A stretch of 64,000 nt of DNA from RGIG6165 sp045545175 (lineage in GTDB: Bacteria; Bacillota; Clostridia; Oscillospirales; Feifaniaceae): contig JAZQAK010000022.1 of assembly GCA_045545175.1 (NCBI GenBank), positions 1 through 64,000 on the forward strand. Direction: 5' to 3'. Within the stretch, counting starts at the first letter, position 1. Each line of letters begins with the position of its first letter. The position numbers and the translations under genes are program-made. The notes beneath the pieces are model-generated. The model was not told the origin of the DNA and did no database searches. It saw nothing but the letters and a program-made list of their open reading frames with translations. This document shows positions 52,728 through 61,496 of the stretch, in pieces.

Positions 52728-53624
52728 ATGTTATCATTTTTCAGAGCGATACCCGGTGCGGCAGCGCAGGGTATGATATGGGGTATTATGGCAATCGGCG
52801 TATACCTCACTTACAAAATACTTGACGTGGCAGATCTTACGGTTGACGGTTCGTTTGCAACGGGCGGTGCAACGCTCGTAGTCTGTGTGGCATCGGGTAT
52901 GAATATATATCTTGCCATGATAATTGCTTTTATTGCAGGATGTATAGCAGGTTTTGTGACGGGTGTTTTACATACACAGTTCGGCATTCCTGCAATTTTA
53001 GCAGGTATTCTTACACAGCTTGCACTCTATTCAATAAATTTAAGGATTCTGCAGGGCAAGGCAAATCAGCCTATTTCCGCAAAGAAATATCCTGTACTCG
53101 TAACGCTCGGTGACGTAAATAAGTCACTTGTCGTAGGCGTACTTTTCATCGTTGTAATAATTGCGTTACTTTATTGGTTTTTCGGTACGGAACTTGGTCA
53201 GTCACTTCGTGCGACGGGCAGCAATCAGCAGATGTCAAGGGCAAACGGTATAAATACAAATACGAATAAGATTCTCGGAATCGTTATTTCAAACGGCATT
53301 GTTGCACTTTCGGGGGCACTTCTGGCACAGTTCCAGGGCTTTGCGGACGTCAATATGGGAAGAGGTGCGATAGTTATCGGCCTTGCAGCAGTTATTATCG
53401 GCGAAGTCGTATTCTCGAAAATCTTTAAGAATTTTGCACTCAAACTTGTGTCAGCCGTTATAGGCGGTGTGCTTTATTACGTTGTAATCACGTTCGTGCT
53501 CAGACTCGGACTCAATGCAAACGACTTAAAACTTCTCACGGCACTCGTAGTTGCAATCTTCCTTGCAGTACCTTACTGGAAGGGTAAACTAAAATTCAGA
53601 AAATCGGTAAAGGGGGTAAAGTAA
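52728..53624 (+). CDS. ABC transporter permease (TrpY-like)
   Basis: A 298-residue permease of the BPD_transp_2/LIV-H-type fold with about eight to nine TM segments. DVADLTVDGSFATGG near the start and the TGSNQQMSRANGINTNTNK loop (the ATPase contact region) are typical of permeases that work with PF04392 binding proteins. AAGGAAAAGGA precedes ATG. It is one base from the ATPase gene. Confidence 0.9.
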   Translation: MLSFFRAIPGAAAQGMIWGIMAIGVYLTYKILDVADLTVDGSFATGGATLVVCVASGMNIYLAMIIAFIAGCIAGFVTGVLHTQFGIPAILAGILTQLALYSINLRILQGKANQPISAKKYPVLVTLGDVNKSLVVGVLFIVVIIALLYWFFGTELGQSLRATGSNQQMSRANGINTNTNKILGIVISNGIVALSGALLAQFQGFADVNMGRGAIVIGLAAVIIGEVVFSKIFKNFALKLVSAVIGGVLYYVVITFVLRLGLNANDLKLLTALVVAIFLAVPYWKGKLKFRKSVKGVK

Positions 53625-53625
53625 A

Positions 53626-54423
53626 ATGCTGGAAATAAAAAATCTTTACAAAACCTTCAATGCCGGTACAGTCAATGAGAAAAAGGCGTTAAACGGCGTA
53701 AATCTGACACTTGAAGACGGTGATTTCGTAACCGTTATCGGCGGTAACGGTGCGGGTAAATCCACGCTTCTCAATATGGTGGCAGGTGTATACACTCCCG
53801 ATGAGGGAAGTATTGTTATAGACGGTATCGATATAACGCATCTTCCTGAGCATAAAAGGGCAAAGTATCTCGGCAGGGTATTCCAGGACCCGTCTATGGG
53901 TACGGCAAGTGATATGTGGATAGAAGAAAATATGGCACTTTCCGCACGCAGAGGCAAGAAAAGAGGGCTTCGTTGGGCAATCTCCCGCAAGGAAAGGGAA
54001 GAATACAGAGAAAAACTTACCCAGCTCGGACTCGGTCTTGAAAACAGACTTACTACCAAAGTAGGTCTCCTTTCGGGTGGACAGAGGCAGGCGCTTACTC
54101 TGCTTATGGCAACACAGAAAACGCCCAAACTTCTTCTTCTTGACGAACATACTGCAGCACTTGACCCCAAGACTGCGGCAACGGTGCTTGAACTCTCTGA
54201 CAAGTTTATTGCAGAGGGTAAACTCACTGCGCTTATGGTAACTCACAATATGAATGATGCTATAGTACACGGTAACCGTCTTATTATGATGAATGACGGA
54301 CAGATAATCCTTGACATCAAGGGTGAGGAAAAGAAGAATCTGACGGTAGAATATCTTCTTGAGACCTTCAGCAAGATAAGCGGAACACAATTTGCAAATG
54401 ACAGAGCACTTCTGTCAAAATAA
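53626..54423 (+). CDS. ABC transporter ATPase (TrpZ-like)
   Basis: A 265-residue ATPase. Walker A GGNGAGKST, signature LSGGQRQALTLLMAT, Walker B LLLLDEHTAALDP (His replaces the usual Pro after DE, common in this family) and VTHNM are visible. The helical segment is long (ALSARRGKKRGLRW), as in TrpZ and the related YtrE/LIV types. It completes the importer and is followed by a terminator. Confidence 0.92.
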   Translation: MLEIKNLYKTFNAGTVNEKKALNGVNLTLEDGDFVTVIGGNGAGKSTLLNMVAGVYTPDEGSIVIDGIDITHLPEHKRAKYLGRVFQDPSMGTASDMWIEENMALSARRGKKRGLRWAISRKEREEYREKLTQLGLGLENRLTTKVGLLSGGQRQALTLLMATQKTPKLLLLDEHTAALDPKTAATVLELSDKFIAEGKLTALMVTHNMNDAIVHGNRLIMMNDGQIILDIKGEEKKNLTVEYLLETFSKISGTQFANDRALLSK

Positions 54424-54425
54424 AT

Positions 54426-54450
54426 AAAAGGAGGCATTGCGCCTCCTTTT
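54426..54450 (+). terminator. Terminator of the PF04392 importer operon
   Basis: AAAAGGAGGC, loop ATTGC and GCCTCCTTTT form a perfect 10-bp stem. Confidence 0.92.
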
Positions 54451-54491
54451 AAATTTATATAAAAATATATATAACAAAAACAGGTATAATA

Positions 54492-54521
54492 TTGACGGAT
54501 TACGTTGAAAAATGATATAAT
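54492..54521 (+). promoter_or_regulatory. Promoter of the purine operon
   Basis: TTGACG and TATAAT are separated by 18 bases, just upstream of the ZTP riboswitch. Confidence 0.7.
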
Positions 54522-54546
54522 ATTACATATTAAACAACAGATTTTT

Positions 54547-54613
54547 GGCAACTGACGGATGAGTGGGTTAACCATGGGGGAGCTGAAAATTATAATTGTC
54601 GACCGTCTGGGCA
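54547..54613 (+). ncRNA. ZTP riboswitch (pfl motif)
   Basis: The leader has the conserved pfl order: GGCAACTGACGG, a stem GTGGGTTAACCAT, GGGGGAGCT, a linker, and CCGTCTGGGCA, which pairs in a pseudoknot in known ZTP aptamers. It senses ZTP/ZMP, which rises when 10-formyl-tetrahydrofolate is short. It is followed by a terminator that shares its last bases with the aptamer. Confidence 0.93.
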
Positions 54614-54648
54614 GGCCTGTAAATGATAGGACAGGAATGCCCTTTTTT
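54609..54648 (+). terminator. ZTP riboswitch terminator
   Basis: GGGCAGGCCTGT pairs with ACAGGAATGCCC (interior mismatches) and is followed by TTTTTT. Its first bases are the aptamer's conserved CTGGGCA end, so ligand binding and termination exclude each other. Confidence 0.88.
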
Positions 54649-54723
54649 AATTCACAATTTCGGTTGTGAGGGACGGCGTCCTGCAATAAAAAAGAAACTT
54701 GTCATCAAGAAAGGATAAAAATT

Positions 54724-55218
54724 ATGAAAAAAGTAGCGGTAATTATGGGAAGCGACAGCGATCTTCCGGTTGTTGAAAAGGCAATTGATACGCTTAAAGA
54801 GTACGGTGTACCCACTGAAGTGCACGTATATTCGGCGCACAGAACGCCCGTTCAGGCAAAGGAATTTGCGGCAAATGCGAGAGATAACGGATTTGGCGTT
54901 ATCATTGCGGCGGCAGGTAAAGCGGCACATCTTGCAGGTGCAATGGCTGCGGGAAGCACGTTGCCCGTTATAGGAATTCCCGTAAAGTCATCAACACTTG
55001 ACGGTCTTGATGCACTTCTTGCAACTGTTCAGATGCCTTCGGGTATGCCTGTTGCAACGGTTGCTATTGATGGTGCGGCAAATGCGGCACTTCTTGCAAT
55101 TCAGATTCTGGCGGTAACGGATGAAGGTCTTGCAGCAAAACTTGATGAAGCAAGAAAAGCAGGTGCAGACAAAGTGCTTGCAAAAGATAAAGAAATTTCA
55201 GCAAAGTATTCTATATAA
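54724..55218 (+). CDS. purE: 5-(carboxyamino)imidazole ribonucleotide mutase PurE
   Basis: A 164-residue class I PurE that shifts the carboxyl group of N5-CAIR to C4. GSDSDLPV at the start, YSAHRTP and AGKAAHLAGAMA are the active-site motifs. The length is normal. No purK is next to it; if absent elsewhere the enzyme could instead act as AIR carboxylase. It is the first gene behind the ZTP riboswitch. Confidence 0.95.
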   Translation: MKKVAVIMGSDSDLPVVEKAIDTLKEYGVPTEVHVYSAHRTPVQAKEFAANARDNGFGVIIAAAGKAAHLAGAMAAGSTLPVIGIPVKSSTLDGLDALLATVQMPSGMPVATVAIDGAANAALLAIQILAVTDEGLAAKLDEARKAGADKVLAKDKEISAKYSI

Positions 55219-55236
55219 GTTTCGGGGAGAGATTTT

Positions 55237-56676
55237 ATGAGCAAACTCAGGGAAGAATGCGGTGTATTCGGCATTTATTCAACACAGACGGAAGACGTGG
55301 CATCCTCCGTTTATTACGGCCTGTTCGCACTTCAGCATAGAGGACAGGAAAGTTGCGGTATAGTTGTCAATGACGACGGTCTGTTTACGGCACACAAGGA
55401 AAACGGCCTTGTAAATGACGTTTTTACAGCTAAAAAACTGCAGAAACTCGGTATGGGCAATATGGCACTCGGTCACGTAAGATACGGTGCGGCAGGAACG
55501 GGGGCGGTTGAAAACGCTCAGCCTCTGGTTGTAAATCACGTTAAGGGCAGGCTTGCACTTGCACAGAACGGTTGCCTTACAAATTCGGCAAAACTCAGAA
55601 AAGACCTTGAACTTGAAGGTGCAATTTTCCATTCGACGAGTGATATGGAAGTAATTGCCTACGAAGTTATAAGAGAAAGGCTTACTGCACCCTCGATTGA
55701 AGAGGCTATAAACCGTGCAATGAATAAACTTGAAGGTGCGTATTCACTCGTTGTTATGTCTCCCTCAAAACTCATTGCTGCAAGGGATGAGGCAGGCTTC
55801 AGACCGCTCTGTTACGGTATCCGTGATGACGGTGCTTACGTCGTTGCAAGTGAAAGTTGTGCACTCCATGCGGTAGGTGCAGAACTTGTCAGGGATATCG
55901 AACCCGGTGAAATACTCATATTCGATAAAAACGGTCCCAGAAGCATAAAGGACCATTGCGGAAAGAGAAAGCAGACGAGCTGTGTATTTGAATACATCTA
56001 TTTTGCAAGACCCGACTCGGTAATCGACGGGGCAAGCGTTCACGAGGCAAGACTCAAGGCGGGCGCATATCTTGCGATGGAGCATCCGGTTGATGCAGAC
56101 ATAGTTATCGGCGTTCCCGATTCAGGTCTTGATGCGGCTATCGGCTATTCAAGACAGTCGGGTATTCCTTATGGTGTGGGACTCATTAAAAACAGATACA
56201 TCGGAAGAACGTTTATCTCACCCGGTCAGGCATCACGTGAAGATAAGGTAAGGATAAAACTCAATCCCGTATACGAAACGGTAAAAGGTAAAAGAGTAGT
56301 TCTTATTGACGACTCAATCGTAAGAGGTACGACCTGCGCGAGAATTGTAAAACTTCTCAGGGATGCGGGTGCAACCGAGATACACATGATGGTAACGGCA
56401 CCTCCGTTTATAGCACCCTGCTACTACGGAACGGACGTTGATTCAAAGGACAAACTTATCGCCTGCAAATTGACACACGATGAAATAGTAGAAAAAATAG
56501 GCGTTGACAGTCTTGGCTTCATAAGTCTTGAAAGTACGAAGAAAATTGCCTGCGGTGAAGGCTGTAAAGGCTTCTGCACGGCATGCTTTGATGAAAAATA
56601 CCCCACGGAAATCCCCGAAAATGTGGAACAGAGTAAATTTGACAAGAAAATCTCGAAAAACGGAGGAAACGAATAG
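55237..56676 (+). CDS. purF: Amidophosphoribosyltransferase PurF
   Basis: A 479-residue enzyme for the first step of purine synthesis (PRPP plus Gln to phosphoribosylamine). The N-terminus MSKLREE-CGVFGIYS gives the catalytic C8 after a short propeptide. The PRPP motif VVLIDDSIVRGTT is intact. CGEGCKGFCTACF near the C-terminus supplies Cys ligands for the 4Fe-4S cluster found in the B. subtilis-type enzyme, which makes it oxygen-sensitive. The stop shares a base with the purM start. Confidence 0.95.
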   Translation: MSKLREECGVFGIYSTQTEDVASSVYYGLFALQHRGQESCGIVVNDDGLFTAHKENGLVNDVFTAKKLQKLGMGNMALGHVRYGAAGTGAVENAQPLVVNHVKGRLALAQNGCLTNSAKLRKDLELEGAIFHSTSDMEVIAYEVIRERLTAPSIEEAINRAMNKLEGAYSLVVMSPSKLIAARDEAGFRPLCYGIRDDGAYVVASESCALHAVGAELVRDIEPGEILIFDKNGPRSIKDHCGKRKQTSCVFEYIYFARPDSVIDGASVHEARLKAGAYLAMEHPVDADIVIGVPDSGLDAAIGYSRQSGIPYGVGLIKNRYIGRTFISPGQASREDKVRIKLNPVYETVKGKRVVLIDDSIVRGTTCARIVKLLRDAGATEIHMMVTAPPFIAPCYYGTDVDSKDKLIACKLTHDEIVEKIGVDSLGFISLESTKKIACGEGCKGFCTACFDEKYPTEIPENVEQSKFDKKISKNGGNE

Positions 56677-57713
56677 TGAAGAGTTTTAGTGAAAGTTATA
56701 AAAATGCAGGTGTTGACATAACGGCAGGCTACAAGGCTGTTGAACTTATGAAGGCACATATCGCAAAAACGATAACGGCAGGTGCCGATTCTACGATAGG
56801 CGGTTTCGGCGGTCTGTTTGAACTTGATATGACGGGCATTACAAAGCCTGTTCTTGTCAGCGGTACTGACGGTGTGGGCACCAAACTCAAACTTGCTTTC
56901 ATTATGGATAAGCACGATACGGTTGGTATCGACTGTGTTGCAATGTGTGTAAACGATATTATCTGTTGCGGAGCAAAGCCTCTGTTTTTCCTTGACTATA
57001 TTGCCTGCGGTAAGAACGTTCCCGAAAGAATTGCGTCAATCGTATCAGGCGTTGCAGAGGGTTGTGTTCAGGCAGGTGCGGCACTTATCGGCGGTGAAAC
57101 TGCTGAAATGCCCGGCTTCTATCGCGAAGACGAATATGACCTTGCAGGCTTCTCGGTAGGTGTCGTTGATAAGTCAAAGGTGCTTGACAGAGAAAGCGTT
57201 ACAGAGGGTGACGTTATAATTGCACTTCCCTCAAGCGGTGTTCATTCAAACGGCTTCTCACTTGTAAGAAAGGTGTTTGACGTTGAAAATGCAGACATCA
57301 AAAAGCCTCTTCCCGAACTCGGCGGTAAGTCTGTAGGCGAAACGCTTCTCACTCCCACCAAGATATACGTAAAGCCCATGCTTGCACTCTTTGATGCAGT
57401 TAAGGTGAAGGCAGTTTCACATATAACGGGCGGCGGCTTCTACGAAAATATGCCCCGTTCACTCCCGAAGGGAATGTCGGCAAAGATTGAAAAGAGTGCC
57501 GTTAAGGTACTTCCTATATTCGAACTCATTGCAAAGCAGGGTAATATTCCTGAAAGAGATATGTTCAACACCTTCAATATGGGCGTTGGTATGAGCGTGG
57601 TTGTTGCTAAAGAGGATGCTGACAAGGCTATTGAAATCCTTAAGGCAAACGGCGAAGATGCATACATTCTCGGTGAAGTTGTTGCTTCCGATGAAGGTGT
57701 AATCTTATGTTAA
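56676..57713 (+). CDS. purM: Phosphoribosylformylglycinamidine cyclo-ligase PurM
   Basis: A 345-residue AIR synthetase that closes the imidazole ring of FGAM with ATP. VSGTDGVGTKLKLA, IGGETAEMPGFY and HITGGGFYENMPR are the conserved blocks of the PurM/PurL fold. The start is GTG 56676, overlapping the purF stop, after CGGAGG. Length is normal. It overlaps purN by 7 bases. Confidence 0.96.
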   Translation: MKSFSESYKNAGVDITAGYKAVELMKAHIAKTITAGADSTIGGFGGLFELDMTGITKPVLVSGTDGVGTKLKLAFIMDKHDTVGIDCVAMCVNDIICCGAKPLFFLDYIACGKNVPERIASIVSGVAEGCVQAGAALIGGETAEMPGFYREDEYDLAGFSVGVVDKSKVLDRESVTEGDVIIALPSSGVHSNGFSLVRKVFDVENADIKKPLPELGGKSVGETLLTPTKIYVKPMLALFDAVKVKAVSHITGGGFYENMPRSLPKGMSAKIEKSAVKVLPIFELIAKQGNIPERDMFNTFNMGVGMSVVVAKEDADKAIEILKANGEDAYILGEVVASDEGVILC

Positions 57714-58312
57714 CAAGGATTGCAGTTTTAGTATCGGGCGGCGGAACGAATCTTCAGGCAATTATTGATGCGCAGAAAAGCGGCATCATTAAAAACGGCG
57801 AGATAGTTGCAGTTATTTCAAATAACAGCGGTGCCTATGCTCTTGAAAGGGCAAAAAAGGCAGGAATTGACACCTATACCGTTCTTAAAAAGGAATGTGC
57901 GAGTCAGGCTGAATTTGAAGACAAACTCGTTGATATACTTGAAAAATGCGGTGTACAGTTGATTGTACTGGCAGGATTTATGAGTATACTGAGTGAAAAT
58001 TTCACCTCGAAATACGATAAGAGGATAATAAACGTTCATCCGTCGCTGATACCGTCGTTTTGCGGAAAAGGTTATTACGGACTCAAGGTTCACGAAGCGG
58101 CACTTGAATACGGGGTAAAGGTTACGGGTGCGACGGTGCATTTTGTAAATGAAATTCCCGACGGCGGTGAAATAATACTGCAAAAGAGTGTTGCAATAAA
58201 AAAAGGTGACACACCCGAAATATTACAGAAACGTGTTATGGAGCAGGCTGAATGGAAAATACTGCCCCGTGCGGTTGAACTCGTGTCAGCAAGAATAAGA
58301 AAGGAAAAATAA
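57707..58312 (+). CDS. purN: Phosphoribosylglycinamide formyltransferase PurN
   Basis: A 201-residue GART using 10-formyl-tetrahydrofolate. VLVSGGGTNLQAI at the N-terminus, NVHPSLIPSF (catalytic His), and TGATVHFVNEIPDGG (catalytic Asp region) are intact. The length is typical. It is tightly coupled between purM and the IMP cyclohydrolase gene. Confidence 0.95.
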   Translation: MLTRIAVLVSGGGTNLQAIIDAQKSGIIKNGEIVAVISNNSGAYALERAKKAGIDTYTVLKKECASQAEFEDKLVDILEKCGVQLIVLAGFMSILSENFTSKYDKRIINVHPSLIPSFCGKGYYGLKVHEAALEYGVKVTGATVHFVNEIPDGGEIILQKSVAIKKGDTPEILQKRVMEQAEWKILPRAVELVSARIRKEK

Positions 58313-58313
58313 T

Positions 58314-59021
58314 ATGTGTATAAGCGTTGAAAAGGCTTTGACGGGAAATGCTTATCCCGGCAGAGGTATAATGGTAGGTCTTACTCCCGACGGTAAAAAT
58401 GCCGTTGCGGCATATTTTATAATGGGCAGAAGCGTAAACAGTCGTAACAGGGTGTTTGCAAAGAGAGAAAACGGGGACCTTTACACAAAGGCATTTGATG
58501 AAAGTCTTTTGTCAGACCCCTCACTCATAATCTACAATGCGGTAAGAAATATCGGTGATACGGTTGTGGTTACCAACGGGGACCAGACGGATACGATTTA
58601 CGATTTTCTCGTAAAGGGCGCATCTTTTGAAGAAGCACTTCTTACAAGAGAGTTTGAGCCTGATGCACCGAATTTCACTCCCAGAATTTCTGCAATGCTG
58701 ACCTTTGATGGTGCTTACAAATACAAGATGAGTATTCTGAAGAATAACGACGGAAAGGGTACCGATTGCAACAGATTTACTTATGACTATGCACCCGTAG
58801 CAGGTCTTGCACATTTTATCCATACGTATCAGTGTGACGGTGATCCGCTTCCCTCATTTGAAGGCGAACCCGAAAAGGTGCAGACGGTTAACTGCATAGA
58901 CGAATTTACAGATAAACTGTGGAACGTTCTTGATGATGAAAACAAAATATCTCTCTGCGTAAGATACATAAATCTTGAAAGCAAAGAGGTAGCGGAAAGA
59001 ATTATAAATAAGAATAAGTGA
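58314..59021 (+). CDS. PurO-type IMP cyclohydrolase
   Basis: A 235-residue protein matching the PF07826 family of IMP cyclohydrolase-like proteins, related to archaeal PurO. NAYPGRGIMVGLTPDG, YFIMGRSVNSRNR, VTNGDQTDTIYDF and FIHTYQCDGDPLPSFEGEP are family blocks. It closes the ring of FAICAR to give IMP, the last step of the pathway. The following gene encodes only a formyltransferase, so this protein replaces the cyclohydrolase domain of usual PurH. It starts one base after purN. Confidence 0.9.
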   Translation: MCISVEKALTGNAYPGRGIMVGLTPDGKNAVAAYFIMGRSVNSRNRVFAKRENGDLYTKAFDESLLSDPSLIIYNAVRNIGDTVVVTNGDQTDTIYDFLVKGASFEEALLTREFEPDAPNFTPRISAMLTFDGAYKYKMSILKNNDGKGTDCNRFTYDYAPVAGLAHFIHTYQCDGDPLPSFEGEPEKVQTVNCIDEFTDKLWNVLDDENKISLCVRYINLESKEVAERIINKNK

Positions 59022-59029
59022 GGATTAAA

Positions 59030-60208
59030 ATGAAGGAATTTGAACTTAAGTACGGTTGTAATCCCAATCAGAAGCCCTCAAGAATATATATGGAAAACGG
59101 TAACGACCTTCCTATTGAAATTCTTTGCGGCAGACCGGGATACATAAATTTTCTTGATGCATTCAATTCATGGCAGCTTGTAAAAGAACTTAAAGAGGCA
59201 CTTGGTATGCCCTGTGCAACTTCTTTCAAGCACGTAAGTCCGACGTCTGCGGCAGTTGGCACAAAAATGTCGGATGACCTTAAAAAAGCCTGCTTTGTTG
59301 ATGATATTGAAGGTCTTGACGAATCACCGCTTGCATGTGCTTATGCAAGAGCGAGGGGTACGGACAGAATGTCCTCCTTTGGTGACTGGATAGCACTTTC
59401 CGACGTATGTGACGTTACGACGGCAATGCTTATAAAGAGGGAAGTGTCCGACGGTGTTATTGCACCCGGATATGAACCCGAGGCACTTGAAATACTCAAG
59501 TCCAAGAAAAAGGGCAATTATAACATAATTAAAATTGATGAAAATTACGTTCCCGAAGAAAAGGAATGTAAGCAGGTTTTCGGTATTACGTTTGAACAGG
59601 GCAGAAACAATTTCAAGATTGATGAATCTCTGCTTGAAACTATTGTTACCGACAACAAAACTCTCACGGAAGATGCTAAGAGAGACCTTATAATTTCACT
59701 TATTACGCTCAAATATACACAGTCAAACTCCGTTTGCTATGCGTATGACGGTCAGGCTATCGGTGTCGGTGCAGGTCAGCAGTCGAGAATTCACTGCACA
59801 CGCCTTGCAGGACAGAAGGCAGATAACTGGCATCTTCGCAAGCATCCCAAAGTGCTTGGCTTACCGTTTAAGGCAGAACTTGGCAGACCCGACAGGGATA
59901 ACTGCATTGACGTATACATCTCGGATGACAGTGAGGACGTTCTTGCAAATTGGCAGAACTACTTTACAGAGTGTCCCGAAGAACTCACAAAGCAGGAAAA
60001 GAGAGAGTATCTTGACAAGATAACGGGTGTTTCACTTGGCTCGGACGCTTTCTTCCCGTTTGGTGACAATATCGAGCGTGCAAGAAAGAGCGGTGTTACT
60101 TACATAGCACAGCCCGGCGGCTCAGTCCGTGATGACCAGGTTATCGAAACCTGCAACAAGTTTGGTATGGCAATGGCATTCACCGGAATGAGACTTTTCC
60201 ATCATTAA
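59030..60208 (+). CDS. purH: AICAR formyltransferase (PurH formyltransferase domain alone)
   Basis: A 392-residue enzyme transferring a formyl group to AICAR (ZMP) to give FAICAR. It matches the AICARFT domain of PurH (KYGCNPNQKPS, TSFKHVSPTSAAVG with the catalytic His, an HCTRLAGQKADNW stretch, and GSDAFFPFGDNIERA). The N-terminal cyclohydrolase (MGS-fold) domain of bifunctional PurH is absent, and the start is complete: ATG 59030 after GTGAGGA. Its substrate ZMP is the ligand class of the riboswitch that controls the operon. Confidence 0.93.
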   Translation: MKEFELKYGCNPNQKPSRIYMENGNDLPIEILCGRPGYINFLDAFNSWQLVKELKEALGMPCATSFKHVSPTSAAVGTKMSDDLKKACFVDDIEGLDESPLACAYARARGTDRMSSFGDWIALSDVCDVTTAMLIKREVSDGVIAPGYEPEALEILKSKKKGNYNIIKIDENYVPEEKECKQVFGITFEQGRNNFKIDESLLETIVTDNKTLTEDAKRDLIISLITLKYTQSNSVCYAYDGQAIGVGAGQQSRIHCTRLAGQKADNWHLRKHPKVLGLPFKAELGRPDRDNCIDVYISDDSEDVLANWQNYFTECPEELTKQEKREYLDKITGVSLGSDAFFPFGDNIERARKSGVTYIAQPGGSVRDDQVIETCNKFGMAMAFTGMRLFHH

Positions 60209-60218
60209 GGAGAAAGAT

Positions 60219-61487
60219 ATGAAACTTATTGTAGTCGGCGGTGGCGGCCGTGAACATGCTATAATTAAAAAGTTAAAAGAAAACAAATCGGTAGAAAAGA
60301 TATATGCACTTCCCGGAAACGGCGGTATTGCTCAGGATGCTGAGTGTGTGAATATCGGTGCTAAGGATATTGATGCAATTGTAAAATTTGCAAAAGACAA
60401 CAGTATTGATTTTGCAGTTGTGGCACCCGATGATCCGCTGGTACTCGGTTGTGTTGATGCACTTGAAAAAGAGGGTATCAAATGCTTCGGTCCCCATGCA
60501 AATGCGGCAATTATCGAGGGAAGCAAGGCTTTCTCGAAAGACCTTATGGCAAAATACAACATTCCTACTGCAAAGTATAAAACCTTTACAGATATGGATG
60601 AAGCTCTTGCTTATATTGATGAAGCACCCGTGCCTACTGTTGTCAAGGCTGACGGTCTTGCACTCGGTAAAGGCGTTGTAATTGCAATGACAAGAGAAGA
60701 AGCGAAAGATGCTGTAAAGTCCATGATGCAGGACAAGGTGTTCGGCGAAAGCGGAAGCAAGGTTGTTGTTGAAGAGTTTCTTACCGGTCCCGAAGTATCG
60801 GTGCTTGCCTTTACAGACGGTAAGACTGTAAAGCCTATGGTTTCATCTATGGACCATAAGCGTGCACTTGATAATGACGAAGGTCTCAATACCGGCGGTA
60901 TGGGCACCGTTGCTCCAAACCCCTATTATACAAAGGATGTTGCAGAGATTTGTATGAAGGATATCTTCCTTCCCACAATCAATGCGATGAATTCTGAGGG
61001 AAGAACATTCAAGGGCTGTCTGTATTTCGGACTTATGATTACGGAAAACGGCCCCAAGGTTATTGAATACAACTGCCGTTTCGGTGATCCCGAAACACAG
61101 GTTGTTCTTCCTCTTATGAAAAGTGACCTTCTCACAGTTATGATGGCGTGCCGTGAAGGAACGCTTGATAAGTGTGAAGTGGAATTTGAAGATGCAAATG
61201 CAGTCTGCGTTGTAATGGCATCAAAGGGCTATCCGCAGAAATATGACTCGGGCTTTGAAATAACGACAGATGACGATTTAAAAGCGGAAGTATATTATGC
61301 AGGTGCAAAGTGTGAAGGTGATAAGCTTGTCACCGCTGGAGGACGTGTTCTCGGCGTAGTATCAAAGGGAAACACGCTTGAAGAGGCGATAAAGTCGGCT
61401 TATGCCCAGTCAGAAAAAGTACATTTTGATAATTCATACAAGAGAAGCGATATAGGTGCACGTGCACTTAAGGCTCTCGGTAGGTGA
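60219..61487 (+). CDS. purD: Phosphoribosylamine-glycine ligase PurD
   Basis: A 422-residue ATP-grasp enzyme joining glycine to phosphoribosylamine. VVGGGGREHAI at the N-terminus, FGPHANAAIIEGSKAFSK, VVKADGLALGKGV and NCRFGDPETQVVLP are the family blocks. Length is normal. AAGGAG precedes ATG. Confidence 0.96.
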   Translation: MKLIVVGGGGREHAIIKKLKENKSVEKIYALPGNGGIAQDAECVNIGAKDIDAIVKFAKDNSIDFAVVAPDDPLVLGCVDALEKEGIKCFGPHANAAIIEGSKAFSKDLMAKYNIPTAKYKTFTDMDEALAYIDEAPVPTVVKADGLALGKGVVIAMTREEAKDAVKSMMQDKVFGESGSKVVVEEFLTGPEVSVLAFTDGKTVKPMVSSMDHKRALDNDEGLNTGGMGTVAPNPYYTKDVAEICMKDIFLPTINAMNSEGRTFKGCLYFGLMITENGPKVIEYNCRFGDPETQVVLPLMKSDLLTVMMACREGTLDKCEVEFEDANAVCVVMASKGYPQKYDSGFEITTDDDLKAEVYYAGAKCEGDKLVTAGGRVLGVVSKGNTLEEAIKSAYAQSEKVHFDNSYKRSDIGARALKALGR

Positions 61488-61496
61488 GGTGTGAAT

